A stretch of DNA of 64,000 nucleotides, taken from the NCBI RefSeq assembly GCF_963676275.1, contig NZ_OY781091.1, forward strand, positions 124,001 to 188,000, given 5' to 3'. Positions 18,761 through 27,912 of this stretch are shown one piece after another. The DNA comes from an uncultured Cohaesibacter sp. (GTDB lineage: Bacteria > Pseudomonadota > Alphaproteobacteria > Rhizobiales > Cohaesibacteraceae). Position numbers and translations under genes: made by a program. Each line of letters opens with the position of its first letter. Within the stretch, counting starts at the first letter, position 1. The notes under the pieces are model-generated. The model did no database searches and was not told the DNA's origin. It was given only the letters and a program-made list of their open reading frames with translations.

Positions 18761-19690
18761 TCAGGATGCCTTGAGCTGCTTTTCCTGCTCGGCCAGCACC
18801 GTGCGGATATGGCCTGCGATGAAATCGATGAACAGGCGGATCTTGGGATCCTGCCGTCGCCGATGGGAATAGAGGCAGGCCATCTGGATCGGAATCGGCG
18901 GGGTTTCGTTGAGGATCGGCACCAGCTGGCCATTGCGCAGATAGTTGAGAACCTCGAATTCCGGTTTCAGAATGATGCCGTGGCCATGCAGCGCCCAGTC
19001 GGTCAGCACATCACCATCGTCTGATTCAAACGGGCCGGAAACCGCAAAACGCTTGACTCCCTCTGCCGTTTGCAGTGGCCACTGGAATTCCGGCGCGCCG
19101 GGATAGCGCAGATTGAGGCAGGCATGATCCGGCCCGGCCAGCGCGTCGCCATTTTCCGGCTCGCCATGGCTCTCGATATAAGCAGGCGAGGCACAGAGCA
19201 CCCGGCGGCAATCGGCGATCTTGCGGATGCGCAGGTTTGAATCCTCCGGCACGCCGAGAAAGAAGGCCACGTCAAGCCCTTCGGCAGCAACATCGATCTT
19301 GCGGTCTGAAAGCCGCAAGCGGACGTCGATCAGCGGGAATTCCTTCTTGAAATCCGGCACGGCAGGGGCTACCAACCTGCGCCCGATGCCCAGCGGAGCG
19401 GCTACATGGATAGAGCCGCGCGGCTTCAGCGTCACGCTGGAAACAAGGGCTTCGGCTTCCTCGATGCTTTCCAATATCCGGCAGGCACCGGGATAGAAAA
19501 GCTTGCCCTGCTCTGTCGGGGTCAACATCCGCGTCGTGCGCTGGAAAAGGCGCACATTGAGATGGTCTTCCAGCTGCGAAATACGGGCCGAGGCCACGGC
19601 GGGCGAAATACGCTGGTCGCGTGCTGCCGATGACATGGAACCCAATTCAAATACACGAACAAAGGTCTTGATATTATCAAAATAGGACAT
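18761..19690 (-). CDS. LysR-family transcriptional regulator
   Basis: 309 residues. The N-terminal winged helix-turn-helix (FDNIKTFVRVFELGSMSSAA, then RISQLEDHLNVRLFQRTTR) is typical, followed by a periplasmic-binding-protein-like effector domain with ESLILKP-type subdomains (GSIHVAAPLGIGRRLVAP onward). It belongs to the common CrgA/AaeR-like class, which starts directly with the DNA-binding helix. It is divergent from puuD and convergent with hiuH, so urate or another purine intermediate is the natural guess for the inducer. The five 11-bp repeats in its divergent promoter are candidate binding sites. It has no family feature that proves this target. Confidence 0.9.
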   Translation of the reverse strand: MSYFDNIKTFVRVFELGSMSSAARDQRISPAVASARISQLEDHLNVRLFQRTTRMLTPTEQGKLFYPGACRILESIEEAEALVSSVTLKPRGSIHVAAPLGIGRRLVAPAVPDFKKEFPLIDVRLRLSDRKIDVAAEGLDVAFFLGVPEDSNLRIRKIADCRRVLCASPAYIESHGEPENGDALAGPDHACLNLRYPGAPEFQWPLQTAEGVKRFAVSGPFESDDGDVLTDWALHGHGIILKPEFEVLNYLRNGQLVPILNETPPIPIQMACLYSHRRRQDPKIRLFIDFIAGHIRTVLAEQEKQLKAS

Positions 19691-19783
19691 GGCGTCTGGC
19701 CATCGCTTTTTCTTGTTTTTTTTGAATCTGATCAGTCTTTTTCTTCATACCAGAAAATCTGCCTCTGCAATAGAGTGAACAAA

Positions 19784-19838
19784 AGGCCAGACAAGGGCCA
19801 GACAAAGGCCAGTCAAAGCCATGACAAAGGCTGGTTGA
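19784..19838. repeat. Four to five imperfect 11-bp tandem repeats before puuD
   Basis: Units read AGGCCAGACAA, GGGCCAGACAA, AGGCCAGTCAA, AGCCATGACAA, AGGCTGGTTGA, spaced exactly 11 bases apart, about one helical turn. They lie in the LysR/puuD divergent promoter, ending 33 bases before the puuD ATG. Confidence 0.75.
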
Positions 19839-19871
19839 GGAGGAGCAAGAGTTTGATTGTGGAGTTTCGGA

Positions 19872-21119
19872 ATGCCTGATTTTGACTTGTTGCAACCGCT
19901 CATCTGGTCCTGGCTGGAATTTGCCGTCCGCTGGACCCACGTGATCACCGCGATCGCATGGATCGGATCGAGCTTCTATTTCATCGCGCTGGATCTGGGG
20001 TTGCGCAAGGCCCCCAATCTGCCGGTTGGTGCCCATGGTGAGGAATGGCAGGTGCATGGCGGCGGCTTCTACCATATCCGCAAATTCCTCGTCGCGCCCG
20101 AGCATATGCCCGAGCATCTGACCTGGTTCAAATGGGAGAGCTATTCCACCTGGCTCTCCGGTGCGGCCTTGCTGATGGTGACCTACTGGGCCGGGGCCAA
20201 TCTGTTCCTCATCGATCCGGCCAAGATGGAGCTGGAGGTCTGGCAGGCGATCCTCATTTCCGCCGGTTCCCTGACCATCGGCTGGCTGGTCTATGATTTC
20301 CTCTGCAAATCGAGCCTTGATGAAAAGCCGACGCTGCTGATGGTGCTGCTGTTCGTGCTGCTGGTGGCCATGGGCTGGGGCTATAACCATGTCTTCACCG
20401 GTCGCGCCGTGCTGCTGCATCTGGGTGCCTTCACCGCGACCATCATGACGGCCAATGTCTTCTTCATCATCATCCCGAACCAGAAGATCGTCGTGGCGGA
20501 TCTCAAGGCCGGTCGCACACCAGACCCCAAATATGGCAAGATCGCCAAGCTGCGTTCGACCCATAACAATTATCTCACTCTGCCGGTGATCTTCCTGATG
20601 CTGTCCAACCATTATCCGCTGGCCTTTGCCTCGCCCTATAACTGGGTGATTGCGGCGCTGGTCTTCCTGATGGGGGTAACGATCCGTCACTGGTTCAACA
20701 CCCGCCATGCCCGCAAGGGCAGCCCCTACTGGACCATTCCGGCAACGATCCTGCTGTTTCTGGCCATCATCTGGATTTCGCTCATTCCTGCCGATTATGG
20801 CGAGGTAGACGAGGCGATGAGCCGCCCGCTCAGCGACTATGAGATGAAATATGCCAATGCCGAGGGCTTTGAAGAGGTGACCGAGATCGTCATCAGCCGC
20901 TGCTCCATGTGTCATGCGGATGAGGTGGCATGGGAGGGAATCGGCATCGCGCCGCGCGGCATTCACCTAGACAATGAAGCCCGCATCATTCGAGCCGCCC
21001 GCGAAATCTATATCAATGCCGGGGCCACCAACGCCATGCCGCCCGCCAATGTGACCTTCATGGAGCCGGAAGAACGCCGCGCCATCATCAACTGGTACAA
21101 GGCCGCCCAGAAGGGCTGA
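19872..21119 (+). CDS. puuD: Urate hydroxylase PuuD (membrane protein with cytochrome c domain)
   Basis: A membrane-bound urate oxidase that hydroxylates urate to 5-hydroxyisourate and passes electrons to the respiratory chain, replacing soluble uricase. It is 415 residues from ATG 19872 (GGAG upstream); a TTG at 19857 is less likely. It has about eight or nine TM helices, beginning WTHVITAIAWIGSSFYFIA, with His residues in the membrane part. A C-terminal cytochrome c domain follows, with the haem motif RCSMCH near residue 344 and a distal Met candidate (NAMPPANVTFM). It is divergent from the LysR gene and upstream of a strong terminator, so it is monocistronic. Confidence 0.93.
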   Translation: MPDFDLLQPLIWSWLEFAVRWTHVITAIAWIGSSFYFIALDLGLRKAPNLPVGAHGEEWQVHGGGFYHIRKFLVAPEHMPEHLTWFKWESYSTWLSGAALLMVTYWAGANLFLIDPAKMELEVWQAILISAGSLTIGWLVYDFLCKSSLDEKPTLLMVLLFVLLVAMGWGYNHVFTGRAVLLHLGAFTATIMTANVFFIIIPNQKIVVADLKAGRTPDPKYGKIAKLRSTHNNYLTLPVIFLMLSNHYPLAFASPYNWVIAALVFLMGVTIRHWFNTRHARKGSPYWTIPATILLFLAIIWISLIPADYGEVDEAMSRPLSDYEMKYANAEGFEEVTEIVISRCSMCHADEVAWEGIGIAPRGIHLDNEARIIRAAREIYINAGATNAMPPANVTFMEPEERRAIINWYKAAQKG

Positions 21120-21152
21120 CCCGTCACGCTCCCATCTGTGCAGCACTCAAGC

Positions 21153-21183
21153 AAAAAGGCCCGCATCCGGTGCGGGCCTTTTT
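21153..21183. terminator. Bidirectional terminator between puuD and ureG
   Basis: GGCCCGCA / TGCGGGCC stem with loop TCCGG, AAAAA on the left and TTTTT on the right. It serves puuD (+) and the urt-ure operon end (-). Confidence 0.93.
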
Positions 21184-21205
21184 CATTTGCAGATGGATGC
21201 CTTGT

Positions 21206-21838
21206 TCATTCAAGGCCAGATTTCTTGCAAAGGAATGCGACGACCTCTTCCACGCCCACCCCGCGAGAAAGGTCGGTAAAGAGATGTGCCTTGCCTGCGC
21301 GGGCCTTCTCGGCGTCCTGCTTCATCCGCTCCAGATCAGCCCCGACATAGGGGGCGAGGTCCGACTTGTTGATCAGCAGCAGGTCGGAGCGGGAAATGGC
21401 CGGTCCGCCCTTGCGCGGGATGTCGTCGCCCTGCGCGACCGAAATGATATAGACCGTGAGGTCCGCCAGATCCGGTGAAAAGGTTGCCGCCAGATTGTCG
21501 CCACCGGATTCGATGAAGATGAAATCGAGATCCTTGTGCCGGGCGCAAAGCTCGTCCACCGCCGCCAGATTGATCGAGGCATCCTCGCGAATGGCGGTAT
21601 GCGGGCAGCCGCCGGTCTCAATACCAATGATCCGGTCTTCCGCCAGAGCCTGCTTGCGCACCAGCGCTTCGGCATCTTCCTTGGTATAGATGTCATTGGT
21701 GACAACGCCGATGGAAAAGCGGTCACGCATGGCAAGGCAGAGTTTCTCGGTGAGCGTTGTCTTGCCCGAGCCGACCGGCCCGCCGATGCCGATGCGCATC
21801 GGCCCTGCATAGCTGTCTGAAAGGCTGGAAGAAGTCAT
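21206..21838 (-). CDS. ureG: Urease accessory GTPase UreG
   Basis: A SIMIBI-class GTPase that drives nickel delivery to urease. It is 210 residues, full length. The P-loop is [18 protein letters not shown]. Further marks are [28 protein letters not shown]-like [19 protein letters not shown] (the CPH nickel site), and [16 protein letters not shown] (NKxD guanine motif). It overlaps the ureF stop by four bases (ATGA) and is the last gene of the urt-ure operon. Confidence 0.97.
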   Translation of the reverse strand: MTSSSLSDSYAGPMRIGIGGPVGSGKTTLTEKLCLAMRDRFSIGVVTNDIYTKEDAEALVRKQALAEDRIIGIETGGCPHTAIREDASINLAAVDELCARHKDLDFIFIESGGDNLAATFSPDLADLTVYIISVAQGDDIPRKGGPAISRSDLLLINKSDLAPYVGADLERMKQDAEKARAGKAHLFTDLSRGVGVEEVVAFLCKKSGLE

Positions 21839-22566
21839 GAACGGAAAATCCTTGTATGAAGCGTCTCATGCCGCATGGCGGCGATATCGGAGTGAAAACA
21901 GCTGGTGCCGAGGTCATCAAGGTTGGCAGTCGCTGCCTCGGTTGCCGTCGCGATGATGGTCTCTTCAAGCTGGGCCTGAAGCCTGAGACCATCGGACTGA
22001 CCCAGTGGCACAAGGCGCATGGCAACCGAAATGAGGTTGGAGGCAAAGGCATGCAAACTCGCAACGAGGATGCTGTCCAGCCCGATGCCATTCTCTCTTG
22101 CGGTTGCGCCCAGAATGACCGGCAGGGCGATGGCCTCCGGTACGGCGGCTTCGATCTGCTCCTGCAATGGCCCCGGCCATGCCGTGCTCGCCTTGAAAAA
22201 GGCCATGCCTTGCTGGCTGGTCTCCATATGGCGTTCCTTGCTGGCACAAAGCGCCAGCGCCAGATCATTGAGCGCAATCCATGCTGCACTATCGCCTGCG
22301 CCGATGCGCCAGCCATGGGCCAGTAAGATGGCGTCGCTCCTGGCGCTGCCCATGGTCAGAAGATGCCCGATCCAGTCACCGACGCTTTCCCTGTCATGGC
22401 AAATCCCCTCGCTGATCGCCGTTTCCAGCCCATGGCTATAGCTGAAGCTGCCAAGGGGAAAGGCGGGGGAAAGCCATGTCAGCAGCCGCACGAGGGCAGC
22501 CCCCTTCAGAGCCTGCGATGAAGGCAATGGCATCTCTTCTGATCGGGTCACGGCATCAATGCTCAT
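21835..22566 (-). CDS. ureF: Urease accessory protein UreF
   Basis: Part of the UreD-UreF-UreG chaperone complex that carries nickel to apo-urease. It is 243 residues from ATG 22566. Typical segments are [20 protein letters not shown] near the start and the helical body with [14 protein letters not shown]. The open frame runs back to 22683, but that stretch (rich in Met, Thr, Ile) is only the other reading frame of the UreE histidine tail, so I reject it. An alternative ATG at 22533 is possible; neither has a strong ribosome site, fitting coupling to ureE, which it overlaps by 11 bases. Confidence 0.9.
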   Translation of the reverse strand: MSIDAVTRSEEMPLPSSQALKGAALVRLLTWLSPAFPLGSFSYSHGLETAISEGICHDRESVGDWIGHLLTMGSARSDAILLAHGWRIGAGDSAAWIALNDLALALCASKERHMETSQQGMAFFKASTAWPGPLQEQIEAAVPEAIALPVILGATARENGIGLDSILVASLHAFASNLISVAMRLVPLGQSDGLRLQAQLEETIIATATEAATANLDDLGTSCFHSDIAAMRHETLHTRIFRS

Positions 22567-23110
22567 GGGGTTCGTGATCATGGTCATGGTGATGAGAATG
22601 AGCGTGGTCGTGAGCGTGATCATGCCCGTGTTCATGCCCGTGATCATGGCTGTGATCTGGGCTTCCTGCCGATTTGCTGACATAGGCCCCGCTCATGGGC
22701 GAGAAGGGGGCCGATATGGCACCAAGATTGCCACCAAGCCCTTCCAGCATGTCGGCGATCACCCCATCCTTGCGAATGCGCAGATGATCGACATAAATCT
22801 CCACCGGCTGATGCCGGTTACCCAGATGCCAGGCCAGTTGCAGCAGCGCAAGGGGCGTGTCGGCACGGACTTCATAAAGCTCTTCGGCCTTGGCCAGAAC
22901 CTTGATGACACGTCCGTCTTCCAGCAACAGCCCATCGCCATGATCCATCCGCATGGCCTTGGAAAGGGACAGCAGAAAGTCCAGACCATTGTCACTGGTC
23001 AGCTGGATGCGCCTGCGATAGCGGTCTTCCTCATCCAGCGTGATGGTATCGAAAGGGTCCTGCGACCAGCTTCCCTTTGGCAGAATGCTGCCTGCTTTTA
23101 CAATCGACAT
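22556..23110 (-). CDS. ureE: Urease accessory nickel metallochaperone UreE with His-rich tail
   Basis: Binds nickel and passes it to the UreDFG complex. It is 184 residues, with GAGG eight bases before the ATG. The N-terminal peptide-binding domain shows TLDEEDRYRRRIQLTSDNG, and the central metal-binding domain shows LLQLAWHLGNRHQPVEIY with the conserved metal His. The last 35 or so residues alternate His with Asp, Glu, Ala and Gly (DHGHEHGHDHAHDHAHSHHH) with about 17 histidines, a nickel store as in the Klebsiella protein. An 87-base gap with a perfect palindrome separates it from ureC. Confidence 0.96.
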   Translation of the reverse strand: MSIVKAGSILPKGSWSQDPFDTITLDEEDRYRRRIQLTSDNGLDFLLSLSKAMRMDHGDGLLLEDGRVIKVLAKAEELYEVRADTPLALLQLAWHLGNRHQPVEIYVDHLRIRKDGVIADMLEGLGGNLGAISAPFSPMSGAYVSKSAGSPDHSHDHGHEHGHDHAHDHAHSHHHDHDHEPHEH

Positions 23111-23126
23111 GTCATGTCCTCGTCAA

Positions 23127-23164
23127 ACATATCCCTGTGCAGGCATGCCTGCACAGGGATATGT
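23127..23164. promoter_or_regulatory. 38-bp perfect palindrome between ureC and ureE
   Basis: Arms ACATATCCCTGTGCAG and CTGCACAGGGATATGT surround GCATGC with no mismatch. It occupies almost half of the only real gap inside the urease structural/accessory gene run. In RNA it would form a very stable hairpin with no T tract, so mRNA stabilisation, partial attenuation or a protein operator are all possible. Confidence 0.85.
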
Positions 23165-23197
23165 AGGAGTGATATTGCCCGGCTGGCAACAGCCGGA

Positions 23198-24910
23198 TCA
23201 GAACAGGAAGTAACGCTGCGCCATGGGCAGCTCGCTTGCCGGTTCACAGGTGAGAATTTCGCCATCGGCACGCACTTCATAGGTTTCCGGATCGACCTTC
23301 ACCTCGGGGGTGGCATCATTGAGCTTCATCGATGCCTTGGAAATGCCGCTGCGGGTATTCTCCACCGCAACCATCTGCTTGGCGGTGCCGAGTTTACCGG
23401 CAAGCCCTGCATCAAGTGCTGCCTTGGAGACGAAGGTCACCGAGCTGTTGGTCAGTGCCTTGCCGAAGGCTCCGAACATTGGCCGATAATGCACCGGTTG
23501 TGGCGTTGGAATGGAGGCATTCGGGTCACCCATTGGTGCGGCCGCGATGGTGCCACCAATCAGCACCATATTGGGCTTGGCGCCAAAGAAAGCCGGATCC
23601 CACATCACCAGGTCGGCCCGTTTGCCCACCTCGATAGAACCGATATGCTTGCTCATGCCCTGAGCGATGGCCGGGTTGATGGTATATTTTGCGATATAGC
23701 GCTTGACCCGCTCATTGTCATTGTCGCCGGTCTCTATGGCGAGCTTGCCGCGCTGCTTCTTCATCTTGTCAGCCGTCTGCCAGGTGCGAATGATCACCTC
23801 GCCGACGCGGCCCATGGCCTGACTGTCTGAGGAGATGATCGAGAAGGCACCCATGTCGTGCAGGATGTCTTCTGCCGCAATGGTTTCCTTGCGGATGCGG
23901 CTTTCGGCAAAGGCCACGTCTTCGGGAATGTTGGCATCGAGATGATGGCAGACCATCAGCATGTCGAGATGCTCGGCAATGGTGTTGGCGGTATAGGGGC
24001 GCGTCGGGTTGGTCGAGGACGGGATGACATTGCTCATGCCGCAGATCTTGATGATGTCCGGCGCATGGCCGCCACCGGCACCTTCTGTATGGAAGGCGTG
24101 GATCGTGCGGCCCTTGAAGGCATCCACCGTGCTTTCGACAAAGCCGCTCTCATTGAGCGTGTCGGTATGGATCATCACCTGCACGTCAAACGCATCGGCT
24201 GCCGCAAGGCAGGTGTCAATGGCCGAAGGAGTGGTGCCCCAATCCTCATGCAGCTTCAATGAGCAGGCGCCGCCCAAAATCATTTCTTCCAGAGGCTTCG
24301 CCTTTGAGGCATTGCCCTTGCCCGAAAAACCCAGATTCATCGCAAAGCCGTCCGCGGCCTCGATCATGCGGGCGATGTGCCATGGACCGGGCGTGCAGGT
24401 GGTGGCCAGCGTGCCATGGGCCGGGCCTGTGCCACCGCCAAGCATGGTGGTGATACCGCTCATCAGCGCCTCTTCGATCTGCTGGGGGCAGATGAAGTGA
24501 ATATGGGCGTCCATGCCGCCTGCTGTGATGATCTTGCCTTCTCCGGCAATGGCTTCGGTGCTCGGCCCGATGATGATGTCGACGCCAGACTGGGTGTCCG
24601 GATTGCCTGCCTTGCCGATGGCGCAGATCAAGCCGTCTTTGAGGCCAATATCGGCCTTGTAGATGCCGCTATAATCAACGATCAGGGCATTGGTGATGAC
24701 CGTATCGACTGCCCCGTCGGCGCGGGCGACCTGCGACTGGCCCATGCCGTCGCGGATGACCTTGCCGCCGCCGAATTTCACTTCCGAGCCATAAGTGGTG
24801 AAGTCTTTCTCCACCTCGATGAACAGCTCGGTATCGGCCAGACGCACCTTGTCGCCGGTTGTGGGGCCGAACATGTCGGCATAGGCCGCGCGGGAAATTG
24901 TGTAAGCCAT
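23198..24910 (-). CDS. ureC: Urease alpha subunit (catalytic)
   Basis: Hydrolyses urea to ammonia and carbamate at a dinickel site. It is 570 residues, the expected length. Metal ligands and active site are visible: [13 protein letters not shown] (His pair), [15 protein letters not shown] (the lysine that is carbamylated), [35 protein letters not shown], and [20 protein letters not shown], the mobile flap with Cys/His. Its ATG overlaps the ureB stop by one base. All key residues are present, so it should be active. Confidence 0.98.
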   Translation of the reverse strand: MAYTISRAAYADMFGPTTGDKVRLADTELFIEVEKDFTTYGSEVKFGGGKVIRDGMGQSQVARADGAVDTVITNALIVDYSGIYKADIGLKDGLICAIGKAGNPDTQSGVDIIIGPSTEAIAGEGKIITAGGMDAHIHFICPQQIEEALMSGITTMLGGGTGPAHGTLATTCTPGPWHIARMIEAADGFAMNLGFSGKGNASKAKPLEEMILGGACSLKLHEDWGTTPSAIDTCLAAADAFDVQVMIHTDTLNESGFVESTVDAFKGRTIHAFHTEGAGGGHAPDIIKICGMSNVIPSSTNPTRPYTANTIAEHLDMLMVCHHLDANIPEDVAFAESRIRKETIAAEDILHDMGAFSIISSDSQAMGRVGEVIIRTWQTADKMKKQRGKLAIETGDNDNERVKRYIAKYTINPAIAQGMSKHIGSIEVGKRADLVMWDPAFFGAKPNMVLIGGTIAAAPMGDPNASIPTPQPVHYRPMFGAFGKALTNSSVTFVSKAALDAGLAGKLGTAKQMVAVENTRSGISKASMKLNDATPEVKVDPETYEVRADGEILTCEPASELPMAQRYFLF

Positions 24911-25215
24911 TAGAGTGCCCCTCCGATGTCTGCGCGAAAGCCGTAAACCTCGCGTTTGCCTTCCAGCGGGATCAGACGCACCTTGCGTGTCTGGCCCGGC
25001 TCGAAGCGGACGGCTGTGCCCGAAGCGATGTCAAGGCGCTTGCCGCGCGCGGCTGCCCGGTCAAAGGAAAGGGCAGGATTGGTTTCGAAGAAATGATAGT
25101 GCGAGCCGACCTGAACCGGACGGTCGCCGGAGTTGGAGACTTCCAGTTCGGTGACCTCCAGACCGGCATTGAGTTCAATGTCGCCTGCGGCTGTGATGAT
25201 TTCACCCGGAATCAT
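24910..25215 (-). CDS. ureB: Urease beta subunit
   Basis: Structural subunit, 101 residues, matching separate beta subunits of other proteobacteria. It shows [18 protein letters not shown] at the N terminus, [18 protein letters not shown], and [18 protein letters not shown]. It lies 10 bases after ureA and touches ureC, so the three subunits are made from one message. Confidence 0.97.
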   Translation of the reverse strand: MIPGEIITAAGDIELNAGLEVTELEVSNSGDRPVQVGSHYHFFETNPALSFDRAAARGKRLDIASGTAVRFEPGQTRKVRLIPLEGKREVYGFRADIGGAL

Positions 25216-25225
25216 GATGCCCTCC

Positions 25226-25528
25226 TTAACGGATCGGTTCGTGGACGGTGACCAGCTTGACCCCGTCGGGGAAGGTGGCCTCCACCTGAATGTCGTGGAT
25301 CATCTCGGCAATGCCTTCCATCACCTGAGCCCGGCTGATGATATGGGCACCCGCTTCCATCAGGTCGGCAACGGTGCGCCCGTCGCGGGCACCCTCAACG
25401 ATGAAATCGGTAATCAGGGCCACCGCCTCGGGATGGTTGAGTTTGACGCCCCTCTCAAGGCGCCTGCGGGCCACCATGGCAGCCATGGCGATGAGAAGCT
25501 TGTCCTTCTCTCTCGGAGTCAAATTCAT
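25226..25528 (-). CDS. ureA: Urease gamma subunit
   Basis: Structural subunit, 100 residues, full length. It begins [20 protein letters not shown], then [19 protein letters not shown] and ending [15 protein letters not shown], all standard for UreA. It sits 17 bases downstream of ureD in the urt-ure operon. Confidence 0.97.
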   Translation of the reverse strand: MNLTPREKDKLLIAMAAMVARRRLERGVKLNHPEAVALITDFIVEGARDGRTVADLMEAGAHIISRAQVMEGIAEMIHDIQVEATFPDGVKLVTVHEPIR

Positions 25529-25545
25529 GACGCGTCCTCTCCTAT

Positions 25546-26427
25546 TCAGGTCGTCCAGACACGCGGGAGAGGTTCCCCGGCCCGGAAATGTGAAATCAGT
25601 GGAATGAGCGCTGCACGCAACGCCATGCCGTTAACCGCCGTAAGGCGGGCAAGAATCTTGCCGTTGAAAGCCGACAGCCCGACAGAGCAGCCCTCAAAGG
25701 GCGCCATCAGGGTGCGAGCGCTTTCAACCAGCCCTTTCAGCGTCTCTTCCTCTTCAGGGCCGCAATAGCAAAGGGTGGCGAGCGCCAGGTGGCCGTCGAG
25801 CACGGCCCTTGCCGTGCCAATATGAGCCACATTGCCCGCAAGCCGCTGGGCTTCGGCATGGATCAGCCTGCCCTTGCGATGAATGCGCCAGCGATCGCCA
25901 AAGGCAAGCCGGGTGAGGGTTTCTCCCATGGCCAGACGTCCCAGAATGAGGCTTTCAACCGCCAGAAAACGGGCATTGCCTTCAAGCTGAACATCGAGCG
26001 TTCTGTCGAGCCCGGCGCGATCATAAAGAATGGTTTCCTGCGGCAACCAGTCGAGCCGTGCCCCTTCCGCTACCGTGAGATGGTTGGCGACACGGGCAAC
26101 CCCGCTCTCGGCCTTGTAGATTTTCTCGCAGGCCTGTGTCGTCAGCACGGCATAGGTGCCCGATGCGGCGCTCGCATGCCAACTGACAGCATCCCCGCCG
26201 GTGAGCCCGCCCGCGCTGTTGATCAGCACCGCTTCGGCAGCCTTGCCGCCATAGACTTTGGGCAGGAGGATCTTGGCGCAGCCCTGCTGATAGAGGCGAT
26301 CCAGTCTGGTCTGCCCCTCGGCATTGACCTTGAAACTGACACGCCCCGCCCCGCTGGTCCTCTGCGCACCAACAGATGCCGGATCGGGCGCGGGATTGGG
26401 CTCAGACGGTGAGATGGTGGCGTACAT
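25546..26427 (-). CDS. ureD: Urease accessory protein UreD
   Basis: Scaffold of the urease activation complex that binds apo-urease. It is 293 residues from ATG 26427, beginning [15 protein letters not shown]; the open frame extends to 26631, but that part is only an alternative frame of urtE. Family stretches are [60 protein letters not shown] and [17 protein letters not shown]. It overlaps the end of urtE by 26 bases, tying the urea importer and urease into one transcript. Confidence 0.94.
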   Translation of the reverse strand: MYATISPSEPNPAPDPASVGAQRTSGAGRVSFKVNAEGQTRLDRLYQQGCAKILLPKVYGGKAAEAVLINSAGGLTGGDAVSWHASAASGTYAVLTTQACEKIYKAESGVARVANHLTVAEGARLDWLPQETILYDRAGLDRTLDVQLEGNARFLAVESLILGRLAMGETLTRLAFGDRWRIHRKGRLIHAEAQRLAGNVAHIGTARAVLDGHLALATLCYCGPEEEETLKGLVESARTLMAPFEGCSVGLSAFNGKILARLTAVNGMALRAALIPLISHFRAGEPLPRVWTT

Positions 26428-27148
26428 GTGGCTTGTCCAGATCTTCGGCGGGACCGCTATGCACGATTTCGCCGCGGTCCATGATATGGACAACATCAGC
26501 CAGCTCGCGGCAGAAATCAAGATATTGTTCGACCAGCAGAATCGCCATTCCCTTTTCCTGCTTGAGATAGGTGATGGCGCGGCCGATATCCTTGATGATG
26601 GACGGCTGGATGCCCTCGGTAGGTTCATCAAGCACCAGAATCGCGGGGCGCGTCACCAGAGCCCGACCAATGGCCAGCTGTTGCTGCTGGCCGCCGGAAA
26701 GGTCGCCCCCTCTGCGCGAGAGCATGTCCTTGAGAATGGGGAACAGCTCGAAGATTTCCTCTTCGATGAATTTCTGCTTGCGCGGCAGGCGGGCAAAACC
26801 GACCTCGAGATTTTCCCTGACCGTCAATTGCGGAAAGATTTCACGCCCTTGTGGTACATAGGCGATGCCGCGTCCGGCGCGGGCATAGGGCGGAGCCTTG
26901 GTCACATCGGCCCCGTCCAGCAGGATGCGGCCCTTGCTGACCGGATGCTGACCGACAATGGCACGCAGCATGGAGCTTTTGCCCACCCCGTTGCGCCCCA
27001 GAACGCAGGTGATCTTTTGGGTCTCGACATCGAGCGAGATATTCCTGAGCGCCTGCGCGGCGCCATAATGCAGATCGATACCCTCAATGGACAAGGCGAA
27101 TGAGTTTGTTGCTTCCGGGGAAGACTCCACTTCTATTGCTTCACTCAT
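26402..27148 (-). CDS. urtE: Urea ABC transporter ATP-binding protein UrtE
   Basis: One of two ATPases of the high-affinity urea importer, LivF-like, 248 residues. Walker A is LGRNGVGKSSMLRAIVG, the ABC signature LSGGQQQQLAIGRAL, and Walker B AILVLDEPTEGIQPSI. The EGIQPSII stretch is typical of UrtE rather than amino-acid LivF. Its start lies 2 bases after the urtD stop. Confidence 0.95.
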   Translation of the reverse strand: MSEAIEVESSPEATNSFALSIEGIDLHYGAAQALRNISLDVETQKITCVLGRNGVGKSSMLRAIVGQHPVSKGRILLDGADVTKAPPYARAGRGIAYVPQGREIFPQLTVRENLEVGFARLPRKQKFIEEEIFELFPILKDMLSRRGGDLSGGQQQQLAIGRALVTRPAILVLDEPTEGIQPSIIKDIGRAITYLKQEKGMAILLVEQYLDFCRELADVVHIMDRGEIVHSGPAEDLDKPHVRHHLTV

Positions 27149-27150
27149 GA

Positions 27151-27912
27151 TTATCTCCCCAGATAGCTTTCAATGACGTCCGGATGGGCGCTGACATGAT
27201 CAAGCGAGCCTTCGGCCAGAACGGAGCCTTCGGCCAGCACCGTCACCTTGACGCCGAGATCGCGGATGAAGCCCATGTCATGCTCGACGACGATGACCGA
27301 ATGGGTTTTCGAAATCTCGCGCAACAGCTTGGCGGTTTCCACCGTTTCCGCATCCGTCATGCCCGCGACGGGCTCATCGACCAGCAGCAACTTCGGATCC
27401 TGTGCCAGCAACATGCCGATTTCGAGCCATTGCTTCTGCCCATGCGACAGGTCTGCGGCCAGTTCATGGGCGCGATGGGTGAGACGCACGGTTTGCAGGA
27501 TCTCTTCAATCCGGGCGGCGTCCTTCTCGCTTTCCCTATAGAAGAGCGAGGCCCAGACGCCCCGGTTGCCGGAGAGGGCCAGCTCGATATTTTCGCGCAC
27601 GGTCTGGCTTTCAAACACGGTCGGCTTCTGGAATTTGCGGCCGATGCCCGCCTGTGCGATCTCGGTCTCGTCATGCTGGGTGAGGTCCATTGAGCCTTCA
27701 AACAGCACATCGCCCGTATCCGGCCGTGTCTTGCCGGTGATGATGTCCATCATGGTTGTCTTGCCGGCCCCGTTCGGGCCGATGATGGCGCGCATCTCCC
27801 CCGGCTCGATGGTAAGCGACAGGCCGTTGATCGCCTTGAAGCCATCAAAGGATACGGACACATCGTCCAGATAGAGCAGGGAGGATGTGACCTGATTGGA
27901 TGTCTCGATCAT
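27151..27912 (-). CDS. urtD: Urea ABC transporter ATP-binding protein UrtD
   Basis: Second ATPase of the urea importer, LivG-like, 253 residues. Walker A is IGPNGAGKTTMMDIITGKTR, the signature DLSHGQKQWLEIGMLL (SHGQ instead of SGGQ, usual in UrtD), and Walker B LLLVDEPVAGMTDAET. The ATG overlaps the urtC stop by four bases. Confidence 0.96.
   Translation of the reverse strand: MIETSNQVTSSLLYLDDVSVSFDGFKAINGLSLTIEPGEMRAIIGPNGAGKTTMMDIITGKTRPDTGDVLFEGSMDLTQHDETEIAQAGIGRKFQKPTVFESQTVRENIELALSGNRGVWASLFYRESEKDAARIEEILQTVRLTHRAHELAADLSHGQKQWLEIGMLLAQDPKLLLVDEPVAGMTDAETVETAKLLREISKTHSVIVVEHDMGFIRDLGVKVTVLAEGSVLAEGSLDHVSAHPDVIESYLGR

Noticed and set aside
19677-20966. 429-residue minus-strand frame across puuD
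   Set aside because: Shadow of puuD, which has TM helices and a CxxCH haem motif on the plus strand.
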